The notes below the pieces were generated by a model, which saw only the letters and a program-made list of their open reading frames with translations, did no database searches and was not told the DNA's origin. From positions 525,863,137-525,927,136 of the forward strand of contig NC_081414.1 in assembly GCF_030272615.1 (NCBI RefSeq): a stretch of 64,000 nucleotides of DNA, in the 5' to 3' direction. Origin of the DNA: Cryptomeria japonica (taxonomy: Eukaryota; Streptophyta; Pinopsida; Cupressales; Cupressaceae). This document shows, piece by piece, positions 36,290-48,239 of the stretch (position 1 is the stretch's first letter; each line of letters starts with the position of its first letter). A program made the translations under genes and the position numbers.

Positions 36290-36410
36290 AGTAAGCCACC
36301 AAGCAAAATATCATTTGAAAAAGAAAGGATCTTGAGGATTGAAACCCTCTACCACCATCTAATCCTAAAGTTTTGGTAGAGAGCCACTCATTTTTGTCCA
36401 TGCCTCAAGA
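36290..36410 (+). pseudogene. hAT transposase N-terminal piece (copy 2)
   Basis: Encodes a remnant reading SHSFLSMPQDN just before unit iv. It matches the copy 1 stretch SHSFLSTLHLKNN on minus near 15500. The frame continues after unit iv with HIRDQRDNWKWHF at about 42010. Confidence 0.6.
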
Positions 36411-36807
36411 CAACCTGTTGTGACCATTTCACACATAGCCCCATCAAGATGGGGACCCCCCTTTTTTTTCAAGTCCTAGCCTCTTAGTCTAGTCTCTCCC
36501 CTTTTCACAAGTAAAATGAGTAAGTTTATAGGGTCTAGATGTCATGTGAGTCAATCAGGAACTCAGCTAAAGAGTCTAAAGAAGTTGCTAGTTAGCAACA
36601 CTCCAAGAGTTCAAGGTAAAGCTTCAATTGCTTCTCTTAAGTAGCAAAATCCACTTTAAATATCCTTGGCTGAAGTTGTTTCCAAGAGACCTCATCTCGC
36701 AAGTTTGAAGGGAGAAAATGAATCAAGGTGATGTACAAGAAGGCAATATTCGATTCCAATTCACCTCATTCTCCAAGCCCTTAAAACCTTAACTTCATGT
36801 TTAGGCA

Positions 36808-37690
36808 TAGAAGAGCGAACTTCATGACTTAAGGATTTGGAGCGAACTTCATGACTTAAGCAAATGGAGCGAACTTCATGACTTGAGGATTTGGAGCGAA
36901 CTTCATGACTTGAGGATTTGGAGCGAACTTCATGAGTTGATGATTTGGAGCGAATTTCACCTTTAAGCCTTCATGAGCGAAATTGGAAGTAGAGGAATGA
37001 AAGAAATTTGAGAGCAATTCATGTTCAAACACTTAAGAGCGAACTTCATGACTTGATGATTTGGAGCGAACTTCATGCTTGAGAGATTTGGAGCGAACTC
37101 CATGCTTGAGATATTTGGAGCGAACTTTCATGCTTGAGATATTTGGAGCGAACTTCATGTTTGAGTGATTTGGAGCGAACTTCATGCTTGAGAGATTTGG
37201 AGCGAACTTCATGCTTGAGAGATTTGGAGCGAACTTCAAGAATGAGCACACATGAGCGAACTTCACCTTCAAGCCTTCATGAGCGAAATTGGAAGTAGAG
37301 GAGCGAAAGATGTTTGATAGCACTTACCTTGGATGGATTCAATTTGAAATGAACTTCACGAGCTCAACAACACAAGCGAACTTCATGAGTTGGAAAATTG
37401 GACCAAACTTCATGAGATTGGGGAAATGGAGCAAATTTCATACAAGTGGGCTTCATGAGTTGAGAAAGATAAGCGAACTTAATAAGCAAGGTGAGACAAA
37501 CGAACTTCATGTGCACGCCACTTAGAGTGATTTTCATCCTCATATTTAAGCTTACATGAACGACTTTCAACATCACAAATTGACCTACAAGGCCGAACTT
37601 CATGAGTTGAAGAACATGAGCGAACTTCATGAGTTAAGGGAGAAGAGCGAATTTCATGTCTTAAAGTAGAAGAGCGAGCTTCATTGATTT
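36808..37690 (+). repeat. Minisatellite GAGCGAACTTCATG (unit iv)
   Basis: About two dozen units of 25-35 bp, the main form being GATTTGGAGCGAACTTCATG followed by CTTGAGA. The right half (37320-37690) is more diverged. The core matches the GAGCGAATTTC of unit iii but the spacer differs. Antisense frames at 37033-37700 are repeat artefacts. Confidence 0.9.
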
Positions 37691-37855
37691 TACAATACAT
37701 TAAAATTAACCAAACATTACTTTAGTGCCCAAAATTAAAATTTGAAATTGAATAAAAGAGGTAAGTCGGCTTATGTGATGTGGTAATTTGTTATTTTATT
37801 TTATTAAGACAAGTCGGCCTTCGAAGAAAAAGATGTAACCCTTCACCTACATCGC

Positions 37856-37863
37856 ATATAAGA
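37856..37863 (+). promoter_or_regulatory. Possible ORF promoter TATA, unit iv
   Basis: CGCATATAAGAAGGC followed by a CA- and TC-rich leader, about 530 bp upstream of ATG 38392. Upstream AAGTCGGCCTT also occurs in unit iii near 20402. It would let the ORF be transcribed independently of the terminal promoter; inferred only. Confidence 0.4.
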
Positions 37864-38391
37864 AGGCATTCAAACAATCATTTCAACATCACATCAAACA
37901 ATTCTTCTCCCTCTTCAGCGAATTTCATCATCAGCAATCAGCGAAGTTCATTAGCAAGGTGAATTTACTCCAAAGAAGCAGCAATTTCATCCTCACAAGG
38001 GCGAATTTTAGCAGATTGGAGGGCAAGTTTCATCCTTCAATAGCAAGGAATTAAAGAGACAGCGAACCCTTGAGCATCAACATTCATATCATTGATTAGA
38101 TTTTGAAGTTAAATTTCAGAAATCAGAAGTGTGTGCATCATTTGGACTGATATAAAGTCAGGAACAGGTCTGATTTAGGTCTGATAGTGATTTTGTTAAG
38201 GCAAATTAGACCTCCCTAATTCATCTAAAGAAGCACCTCCCTAATTCATCTAAAGAAGCAAATCAGTCTTATTTAGCAATTGATCTCACATTTAGTTAGA
38301 TGCAAGATTCATTTCATACTTGAGTAAATAGCCTTTAGTACATCAAATTTTTCACCACTACTCTAACTTGCATATCTCTCATAGGTGAAAG

Positions 38392-41024
38392 ATGGCGGCT
38401 CCTAAACCAAACAAAACCATTTCCTGTCAAGCACTCATCAAGGAAGACACGAAGGGAAGTGTGTTCGAAAGCAAGATCACGTCGCATTGGAGCAAAGTAG
38501 AGAATACCAACCTCGGGAAGTTCGACACCAAGAAGTTCCGGCACCCATCATACACTAGTGAACCTACTACTACAGCCAAGAAGATGATTGAAAGTGGGAT
38601 CATAATTGCAGCTGGTTTACCTCCCGCGGTACAATGCTACGAGCTGATTGTAGAATGTGCTCAACACTATGACTCTACCTCAAGGAGAATTGTGGCGAAG
38701 GATGGAACAGTGCTCGCATGTCTCTCGAAGACAGCAATCAACGAAACTTTTCATCTACCCGAGCCCAAGGACATGGCCTACAGAAGCATAGAAGGAGCTA
38801 AGTCTGCCTACGATGATGATCCAGATGCTTGTGCGAAGATCATTGATAAGTTTTGGTTGAAGAAGAGTAGAGGTGGTAGAAGCAGATGGCCCGATAGACT
38901 ACATAGGATAGACTTCAATGATGAATTCAGAGACTTCATCACCTTACTCCATCGATTGGTTGGTGCACCTGAGGCTTCATACTTTGAGGATTGGATGTTC
39001 TACTTTATTGAGACTGTTACTCATGGCAAGAATGCAGTAAATTGGGCAAGGCTCATTAGCAACAGCATTGATCTACAATTAAGGAGGCTAATGCGGACCA
39101 GAACGTTCTATATGAGCTCCTACGTCATATACTCCATTGCAAGAAATTATGAGTATCCAGGACTTATGTACACTGGTGTAGTTGGAAGGAGACCTGGAGA
39201 GATTAAAGTATGTGATTGTTATCCACAACTTAAACATCCACCAAAACAACACTATAGGAGGGTGTATGATGCATTCACCATGCATATCACGAGGACATTT
39301 CGAGGTGGATTACAGCAAAGACTCTCCAAAAGCACAAGCATTGGTAGAACAACATAGTGCGTGGTTCATCCAGTTCCCGAAGTTCACATATATCAGAGTT
39401 CAAGGATTAACTGTTCCTCCCTACATGTTGCCGCGTTACCCAACAAATAGAGTGGTGCTACTCGAGGTGGTGAGACAGTTATTGGCATATGTCAAGGCAT
39501 ATAGGCATAAGCATGGAGCTGGTGTTTCTTTTCCTATCACGCTTGGAGATTCTATTGAGGTATGCCCCTCCACTCATGCAGCAGAAGATGCCGAGAAAGA
39601 ATTGGCATTCCATTCACTCAAGTCATTTACAACTAGAGATTGCTTCAATCCATATGGTAATGTAAAAGAAGTTTTGGGAAAGAAGTATGGACATCGGTGG
39701 CATCTTGAGGACTATTGGATGAACGTTCAAAATGATGTAGAAGTGAAGAAGAAGATGTATTCTAGGCTATCTCTTGATTTCATCCAGAAATGCAAGTTGT
39801 TTCATGTTGCTGATCAAGTTCAAGATAGTGGCAAATATCTCCAAGCAGCCTACGCCAAAGAAGACAAAGAAACCAAATTCAAATGGGCAGATATGGAGGT
39901 TGATGACTTAGTACACCTGCATATGGATAGACATACAGCACCAGAAGTTGAACGCGCAGAATATAGCACTGACATTCCACTCAGAAGAAAGAGCAAATGA
40001 TGAAAATGAAGCAAGCGCGAGTGGAAGCGCACCTCAACCATCTCATTCAAGAGGATCAAAAAGAATAGAAGATTAGAAAAGGAGATAAGTGCGTGGAGGA
40101 ACTATATCCAGCAATTTCAGCAACCATTGAGACATCAGAGTCCAGCAGCCACACCACCACCTTTGCTTCCTCCGGAATCAATTGATCATATGGAGAAGAT
40201 GAGGAATTCGGCACAATTGATGGATACATGGATAGAGGATTCATATACAAGAGTTAGCAAGTTCATGAAAGGCATAATGAAGACACTCGTTACAGTCTTA
40301 AAAGTCCTTGCAAGAACTCATGTCCTCATAAAAGCCTTCGAAGCATTTCCTCATGCTAGAGATGTCATCATTCCAGTGTTTCAAGTAATAAGGAAAACAT
40401 CCCGAGAAGTCTTATCAAGAGAGAAGATAACAAGAGAGGGATCTAAAACCTAGCTTTCTACGATGGAGCGGTCTACTTCGAACAAAGAGAGTCATTTTTG
40501 AGGAAATTGGAAATGGATGCAGCCAAGTTCAAGATGATATGCATCAAATTCATGATAAGATAGTGGAAGTAGCACAGATTGTTTTAGAGAGAAAGATTGA
40601 TCTAGGAACGATCATAGAAGCTAGAGAATTGGAGGAAAGGATAAAAGTCATTTTCCATGGGATGGATGGAATGATCACCAGACAACAATTGAATGATATG
40701 CTAGAGTTCGTGGTTTTAGCAAGCAAAACTCAAGAACTCGAGCCTGAATGGGATAATGCCATCGTCAAAGCTTTCGAAGAAGTCATGCCCATGGAGGAGT
40801 AGCTGAAATCCCTACCCGAGATCCCGATGACCGAGATGGAAGGCATAGTGACCAAATTCATTGAATATGCCAAAAAGGAACATGAGAAAGGGAACCAGAT
40901 TCTAGAAGACAATTTGTTATCATCCCACTTGGTGTTTCGTTTCCTATTGGAAGATGCTTCCTCGGTTTTTGTGTCAACACATACTATTTTCTCATTGGTT
41001 GATTCCATGATGATGTTTATCTAG
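38392..41024 (+). pseudogene. Unrecognised LTR-unit ORF, copy in unit iv
   Basis: Best preserved copy. ATG 38392 is in a good context (GTGAAAGATGGCG) and is open for 321 codons. A frame change near 39330 leads into the next frame (to 40000), then stops and shifts near 40000-40060 and 40450-40540, and a TAG at 40800, before a final open run to 41024. Homology to the unit i ORF is roughly 40-50% over the conserved core by eye. The core spans QCYELIVECAQHYD (about residue 80), TFHLPEP-type text, RIDFNDEFRDFI, WMFYFIE, VCDCYPQL, SAWFIQFPKFTYIRVQG and LPRYPTNRVVLLEVVRQLL. It starts with a short basic N-terminus; the C-terminal third is helical and charged. No enzyme motif, finger or membrane segment is visible. 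Similar hypothetical proteins are, as I recall, common in gymnosperm annotations. A role as capsid-like or accessory protein of the family is speculation. Confidence 0.75.
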
Positions 41025-41125
41025 ATAGGGTTTCATTTGTATCAAACCCTAATTAGGGTTTAAGTGGCAAAATCTTGGCCCTTGATCTTCATTCGATCTC
41101 AGACCTTCATTGTATTTGGGAGTCC

Positions 41126-41133
41126 TATATAAA
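41126..41133 (+). promoter_or_regulatory. TATA box of unit iv terminal promoter
   Basis: TATATAAA in GTCCTATATAAACTCC, 0.87 kb before the unit end. Upstream are CCCTAATTAGGGTTT and CCTTCATTGTA as in the sister units. Confidence 0.65.
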
Positions 41134-42004
41134 CTCCACTCATTTCATTTGTAAAGGTTAATAGAAGAGAGAATAATAATAGTGCTAGAATAGTGAATAG
41201 AGAGATAGAAATTTTGATTAGAAGTCAAGAGTGATAAGAGAAAAACTTGAAGAATTGTTGTTGTTTGGCCATTGGATTAATAAACATTGAAGTTATGGTG
41301 TTTCTATTCAATCTTTGAAGCCTATTGCATGGTTCTTTATCTTCTCAAGTCAATCTTTGATATTAGTTTAAGTATTTAGATTGAATGATTGAATGTTGCA
41401 CTTGATGTATTGTGAAACTCATTATCCATACCACTAGCCTCTTACTGATTGTAAGTGCACCTTGTGTGGTCAACTGAAAGGTTTGAAATTGCTTAAGTTC
41501 GATTATTGCTCAATCATTGATATGCATTCAAGTAATGGTGTCTATGCTTAGTGATGATTTGAAAACCTCCAAATATCCTTAAAAGATTACACTAGTTCTA
41601 GTGGAGTTATTCTTGTATGTCGATGCTAAGACTAGTAGAGTTTCACTTGTGTCATTCTTCATCCATTCATTCTTAGGATAGCTTAGAGCTTCTCTAAACC
41701 CTTATCTTTTGCCATTCTTTGACAAACATTCAGTAGTATTAGGAAAGAACCTCATTGCATATCATCTGCAAAATACTTCATGAAATCTTTCGTAACCAAA
41801 AATGCCCCTTGATGAAACAGCAATCACAACAACCAACAGAACTTATCCACACGTAGTGACCCTACATGCATGAAACTTGGAGTCTTCTCAGTGATCCTTA
41901 AGTTAATCTTCAGCATTTGAGAGATTTTATTCAAGAGAGGATAAGATACTTTTAGATATTTTATTCTATGTTTGCATGTGCGTAAAAAACACATCAACAC
42001 AACC

Positions 42005-42301
42005 TATTACACATAAGAGACCAAAGAGACAATTGGAAATGGCATTTCAAAACTAATCCCAACAAATTGTCAATCAACACAAAGAAAAAAGTACTTATGC
42101 AAGTAGATTGGTTGTCAAAGTCATTGGCTCACTTTGTTGGCAAGAAATGGTGAAAAAAATTAATAAAGCTTCAAAAGAATATAAAACTCCAAGTTATGAG
42201 GTGTGTAGCACCTTATTGGAAAAGGAGGTCAAGATTGTAAAAGATTCATGCCCATATGGGATTTGTGGTCTGAGATAGGGATGTCCATGATTTATGATGA
42301 A
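42005..42301 (+). pseudogene. hAT transposase middle piece (copy 2)
   Basis: After unit iv the frame resumes with HIRDQRDNWKWHF. It reaches KTPSYEVCSTLLEKEVKIVK at about 42175-42240, the start of the DUF659 domain, and a worn GMSMIYDEW in place of the usual G-C-S-x-x-x-D-G-W. It stops where the copia-like LTR begins at 42302. Confidence 0.6.
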
Positions 42302-42742
42302 TGTATTAGAAATTAAAAAATAGATATTAAACCAAAATCTACTGCAATTAATAGAATATACAAAACTATTAAATACAAATGATAATAAATTAAAATAGCA
42401 TAACATAGTTAGCTTCATAAGAGAAGATGAGAAAGCTCACAATAGCTTCATTCAATATGTTACTTAAAGAAAAAGTTACAATATATAGCCTTAAAATTCC
42501 CAATCCGATGATGATGAGAAAGAGATGGAAAATCAAAAAGCACAAAATTGCTTATCCAGATTTCTAGATCTAGAGGATAAATGAAAAAGCAAAATCCCAT
42601 GAAAGGAGGAGAATGTGCATCTCATTATCCTATCCTACCCTACCTAAGTAAAAAATAAATTACCTAAGTAAACTTTATGAACAAGTGCAATAGCACACTT
42701 AGGCTAAATCATATCCAAGGTGAATAAAATATTACATTAACA
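42302..42742 (-). mobile_element. Copia-like LTR, 3' copy
   Basis: On minus it starts TGTTAATGTAATATT and ends TCTAATACA. Just before its start, on minus, is a polypurine tract TAGGTGGGGG (42743-42752), so it is a 3' LTR whose internal region lies to the right. A diverged partner in the same orientation lies at 57910-58290. The 15 kb between them is mostly unit v and its insertions. Confidence 0.5.
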
Positions 42743-43019
42743 CCCCCACCTAAGTGCAACTCAACAGAAGTTGTCATCAAAGAGAAAAATACATCAATTG
42801 TTGTAGAGGGACCTCCCACAACATTCATCATGCAACATTTTGCATTACTCTTGTCTCTCTTTTTTGTGGAGGCACACCAACAACCTATTTTGCAAGGATA
42901 TCAAGACACTCACTCCAAGGAAGCCTATCTTGTCCTCCTTCACATATGGATTTTCTCGTCTACTTTTGGGGGTACACCCTCTTTGTAGTTTGGAGTTATT
43001 TCAGATTATACATGGATAC
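42743..43019 (-). other. Remnant internal region of copia-like element
   Basis: Between the polypurine tract and unit v. No gag or pol motif seen on minus; the plus frames at 42754-43085 overlap and look spurious. Confidence 0.3.
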
Positions 43020-45398
43020 CATTGTGACGTTTTCACACATCACCCCATCGCAAATGGGGACCCCACTTTTTGCTTTCTAGCGTAGCTATTTTAGCTAATC
43101 GTCTAGCTTGGCAGTAGTTTCTTTAGTTATTAACCTTTTGCTAGTGAGAGATGTAGTGCCTTTGATTGTCAGGAAATGATCGAGTCAGAAAATCGGTAGC
43201 TGCTTGTACCAAAAAAGAAGTCAGTGTAATTCCCCCTAGGCAATAAAATATATTCACATGAGGAGGAACATATTTACTAGTAATATGATCCACAATCGCC
43301 TAAATCTCTAGACGCTCTTCGAACTAACACAATTCCGAATAACAAAACTTCAATCATATTTTTAATTATTAAAAAAGAATAGGTAAGGATTAATAGCTAG
43401 TCTACATAGTACCTCAAATTGACTCGGAATCTCAATTCCTATTGAGGGTTTTATTTTATTTCAAATAAGTTCAGTGCGATAGATAGAGGTCAAGTCATCA
43501 TTGGGTGATGCTTCACAATGCAACCTTCAGGGTATGAGTCTCAAGTGTGATAAGCAGTCAAGCAAGCAAGAGGATATCTTCAGGATAGGATGAGGAAGTG
43601 AGGATTGATCAAACCTCGGTGATGATGAAAGGAAGAAAGCACCAAGTCAGCCCTATGAGCCAGTCACTCTACACTTGGTGAAAAAAGGGCTTGATGAGAA
43701 GCAATGGAGATGGCAATGAGTGAGTTACCCCTTGAATTCTTCAAGTTTGCAAGCAAAGGCAATAAAATGATCAAATTAGGAGAGCAGTGAAGGGATCAAC
43801 TCAGGGAAGGAATACTTCCACTTCCCCTCCAAATCCATGGCCTAGGTGCATTCCTTCCACTTCCACCTCAAATCCCCGGCCTTCCATCCTTCCACTTCCA
43901 CTTCCACTTCACCTTGAAATCCATAGACTTCCCTCACATGTTGAAAACCCCGGCTTAGATGCACCACCCCCTTCATTTGCTAAGACCCACACCTTGCGAA
44001 AGTCAAGTACTTGAAGAGTTTTGAAAGACAATGATGGATAATGCTGATGAAGTTGACATAGTGAAGGAAGATAAGGATGCCTTGAAAGTTAATTGAACAA
44101 AAGCTATTAATGTTAAAGGAAAATGGAAGAGGATTACACCACTTCCACCTGCACCCCAAAAGTGCGGCCATCCTCCTCACACTTCCACTTACCCTCCAAA
44201 AGCCCATCTTACCTTGCATCTTCCACTTCACGGTCAAAATCTCAGCCTTCCTAGCATAACTTCCACTTCATGCTCAAAAGCTCGGCCTAAGAGGCAGTCT
44301 TCCTTTGCACCTCCCAAAGCCCGACCATCTTGACATTATTCCCTACAGCAAGTTTGTCTACTACTTGGTGGAAACACCAATCGAACCTCTAAGAGGTGAA
44401 GTGTCAAACTAAAAGCATGAGCAATTAGACTTCAAAATATCAATGAATCAAACCTTGAATTGTGAAAATTAGAACTCAAACAAAGGAAATTCATTTCTAG
44501 ATTTAAAGAATGACATTGTTCTCTTCTGTATCTTGATCAAAGTGTGTTTTCTTTTCAGGTTTTGAAGCAAGGGTGGAAGGCTTCATTAGTGGGTAGAGGG
44601 ATACAAGGAAGCGACTCAAAGAAGAATATTTCACAAGTTTACACAACGTGGATAGATAATTCATCAACATTGCAAGGGAAGGATAAAGGTTCATCATCAT
44701 AATGTGAAGATCAATATCATGAAAGAGCAAGCATAAGAGATGAAAGTGCTAAAAGAAGGAATTTTACAACTATCTTGGATTTCCTTCGGAAATCCAAGAA
44801 TCTTTGTCAGTACAACAGAGGAGTAATCCAAGATGAAGGCTTCAAGTGAAGGAATTCAAGTCTAATGCAAGGTGAAAAGCATCATCAAGGAGGATGAAAT
44901 TGTGCAAGTGTGATCAAGGAATGATAGTTCCCAAAGAGTTAATCAAAGTTAGAAGGCTTGATCCCCAAGGATGATGCAATTTGGGAATATCACCCACCAT
45001 CATTCATCACGGGTTTGAAAATGTTGAGTATCAAGAGACATTGCCCAAATCACAAACTCCACTTTGTGATGAGTTACAAGGAGTAAGTTGAGGTGGCGCC
45101 TAGTCATCTTCAACCCAATCACATCATTCCAAGTCAAGGCGTTCAAATTCAATGCAATTGACTCATCCAACGAGAAGGATAACTACCACATGTGGAGGAA
45201 AGTTCAATGTACCTAACCTCATCATTCATTGGTCAAACATTCAAGGAAAGACATGATTCCTATTTATTGTAATCTTATCATTGGTCAAGCATTAAAACTT
45301 ATGCAATGGGTGTAACAAACCCTAATTAGGGTTTCTATCGTTCAATCTTGGCCATTGATTTGGATTTGATCCTAGCCATTCAATTGTATTGAGAGCAC

Positions 45399-45405
45399 TA
45401 TATAA
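45399..45405 (+). promoter_or_regulatory. TATA box of unit v
   Basis: TATATAA in GCACTATATAAGGC, with CCCTAATTAGGGTTT upstream. About 0.82 kb before the unit end after removing the two insertions. Confidence 0.6.
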
Positions 45406-46073
45406 GGCTTGCTCTCCTCATTTGTAGAGGTTAATAGTAGGTTAATAAACAACAGTTAATAGTTGATCAATAGTTGATAACAGATAGCTAGAGTAGAGTA
45501 GGAGATAAGGAGACTGTTGCCAAGACTTTGTTGCAAAAAACATATTTTTTTCATTGAAGATGTGGTGAATTTCATGTGTTGATTCAACATTTGCATGGTC
45601 TCTACTTCTCATTTATCTTCATGTTGACTAGATGGATGGAAGTTATTGTGGATGATTAATGGTGAAATCCACATGTTCATACTACTAGTATTTTGTTGAT
45701 TGCTAAATACTTTGAGTGGTCAACTGAACTCTTTATTCAAGCTCAACTTCGATTGCTACTCACCCATTGATATGCATCACATTGATGATGTCTATGTTGT
45801 TGGTGGTGATTTGAACATCATAAGATTACCTCAGAAGACACTAGCTTTGTGGAGTTGTTCTTTGCATGGCAAACCAAAACCTAGTAGAGTTCACTAAGTC
45901 ATTCATAGTTTCTTGCATCCCTTGGATTAGACTAGCTTTCTAAACACTCGTCCTTTTATCTTTTTTCTAATCAAGTTAAGTTCCATGTTCCAGCCGCATT
46001 CAAGCAAGAATTCATGTAAAATGTAAGTCCCCTTGTGATTCCAACAAAATCGCATAATTTCATTGAGTCTATA

Positions 46074-48217
46074 TGATAGGGAGTTTGCTAGGAAGTGCTC
46101 AACAAGGATGTTTTAAGCCTAATGGTTCAATTTGTTTCCCAAAGACTTGTTTGAGGTTGTTGTATATGTTTGCAAAATCATTCTTGAGGTTTTAATGCCA
46201 AGCAACTCATGCATCACTTTCCAAACAAACTCCCCTTTAGAGTGAGCTCATTCCCTTGCTCATCCACAATTGGCTATATCCAACCATTACATACTTTCCT
46301 TCACATTCCTCTGTCCTTTGGGCATTATTCTGATTGTTCTTTGTCATTACAAGCTCCTCCAAATGGCTTAGGAACCTAAGCAAAAGTATTGTCTTTGACC
46401 TTGTGTAATTTTTGGGTACTTAAGCATTTTTGGTCTTCTTACTCAAGCCCTTTGCTAGACTACAAACCACAAATGTCTCTGTCATACTGTCAAGAAGGTG
46501 GAGGGGTATCCTTCAATGTCCCTAGATAGCTATCCATAGGTTCTTCAAGTTCTACAAAACCCAAACCAATCCGGTTCTTGAAAAGTGTGAGTTTTGCAGT
46601 CAAAAGGCTTGTAGGCCGTGGAGGGCTAATTCGCACCTTTTTGTTCACCCAACCCAACGATGGGCAATTCCTCCAACAAATTTGACTTGGATGGTGTTTT
46701 AGAGGTATATGCTAATAGATTTTTATGTTTTAGGCCACTGTTAATGCAAAATGAGGACTGTCCACTATTTATGGCACTTTTGTAGGGTTTGGTAGGGTTT
46801 AGACCCAACCACATTGGGAAGTCATTGCAACTCCACTAACCAAGCTTCCAAGCTGAAGTACACCTTCTGCCATATCATGTAGGGCCTTTCTTTACTACTG
46901 TCCTACAGGCATTAGTCCAAACACATGGTGCACAAACTGAAAATCTAAAACATGTAAGTAACTGTTACAAAAAACCAGTCATAGCAACCTCACTGTTATA
47001 ACTGCATTCCAAGGTGTTTGAAGTTCATTCCAAACTCTTCCATGGCATTAAGAAATCTCCAAACACTTATGAGATTCTTACAGCAATATTGAGGCGTGTT
47101 TTCAAAGCTTGAATAGGCTCTTGAAGTACCTTTTGCACGTACTGTCATTAAAAAAACAGTGAATTCATTGTCATGCAATCAAACTAAGAATGTTTAATAA
47201 GAAGTACCCTGCTCTGACAAACCAAGGTGACTCACACTACCCTTGGAAACATATTCAAACCTCTGTCTCACACATTTGTTCACTCCAATTATTCTTGGGT
47301 GCAAATTTTGAGTTCTTGTTCATGATACTAGCCGAGTAATCTATACTTGCCTAGTTTTCACTCAAATCCATCCTCCAAGCATAGTTTTGACTCAAAAAAA
47401 TATATATATACAATGTACATGCATAAACCAACTTGACCCAATCCATTTTGGTGGGAGCCCAGGCTTGGATTAGTCAAGTTGTGGCATTTTCCAACCCCAA
47501 ACCCTTGACAGGGCAATGAGCACAAAGAATGAAAGAATTTTTATTTCACCAACTTGCAAAAAGGAAAACCAGTGCAATGGTCAATTGAATAGCATTGGGA
47601 AACCAATATGTACACTTCCCAAAAGGTACAGTATGGACCAGATGGGCTACAGTACAGACTGCTGCTCTAAAAGAGAGAAAAACACATTAAAAAGCCAGAA
47701 TTTTGCACTTCTTTATTGAGAAAAACTTTTGTTTCCACATTTGCCAACCCTATACAAGGAAGGCGGTGGTCTATTTAAAGGTATTTTGAGTTAGTTAAGA
47801 TGTCATGTACGGACATATTGCTATAGCATTGTTTTTCACATTTTTTACTTCAAAAATGACAACTTTTCAACAAGGTGAGCAACTTTTGTTGCACAAAATG
47901 ACATCTTGGACAACCAAACCTCTTCAACTCACCTAAACACCTAAGACATGCTTAAAAACACTTAGTAAACATGTTTCAATGCTTTGGAGAGCATTTTGAG
48001 ACCTTTTTGGCAATTTTACACATTTTTGCCAAAATTGTCAACTCAAGTCCTGAAAGGCAAAACTTGACCTCTTGAGCACAAAATGAGATCAAAACCACTA
48101 GACAAGACACATAACAACCTAAAACAACATTATAAACCTAACACAAGACATTACAAACATGAAAGCATGAAATACTCAAAAAGGAGAGTTTTTACTCAAC
48201 TAGGTGCTCCTGCACCA
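46074..48217 (-). repeat. 3' LTR of chromovirus, 2,144 bp
   Basis: On minus TGGTGCAGGAGC to CTCCCTATCA. Matches 52878-55018 over its whole length. A TTTAAATAG sequence on minus near 47775 could be the TATA box. Confidence 0.95.
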
Positions 48218-48235
48218 TACTCCCTCAAAAACAAA
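48218..48235 (-). promoter_or_regulatory. Polypurine tract of chromovirus
   Basis: On minus GTTTTTGAGGGAGTA lies directly before the 3' LTR start TGGTGCAGG. Purine-rich GAGGGAG is the likely plus-strand primer. It sits just after the end of the chromodomain frame. Confidence 0.6.
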
Positions 48236-48239
48236 GAAG

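Larger units (their letters stand above)
36416..41999 (+). mobile_element. Giant LTR-like unit iv, 5.6 kb, carries ORF
   Basis: Starts TGTTGTGACC and ends CACATCAACA, with a perfect 5-bp duplication CAACC (36411-36415, 42000-42004). The hAT reading frame is restored across it. Order inside: palindromic start block, GCGAACTTC minisatellite (36808-37690), TATA-like site at 37856, ORF (38392-41024), TATA at 41126 and conserved tail. Same order as unit i. No reverse transcriptase or integrase present. Confidence 0.85.
35350..42301 (+). mobile_element. hAT transposon copy 2, split by unit iv and truncated
   Basis: Same family as copy 1, opposite orientation. The left part has CCCAAACAAACCC-type subterminal motifs (35515-35545) and a segment homologous, inverted, to 16170-16660. 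Coding pieces flank unit iv (36290-36410, 42005-42300). The right part is lost where a copia-like LTR starts at 42302. The left end is not pinned to a duplication. Confidence 0.5.

Noticed and set aside
36990-37700. Minus-strand frames rich in KFAP and HEVRS repeats
   Set aside because: Antisense reading of the GAGCGAACTTCATG minisatellite.
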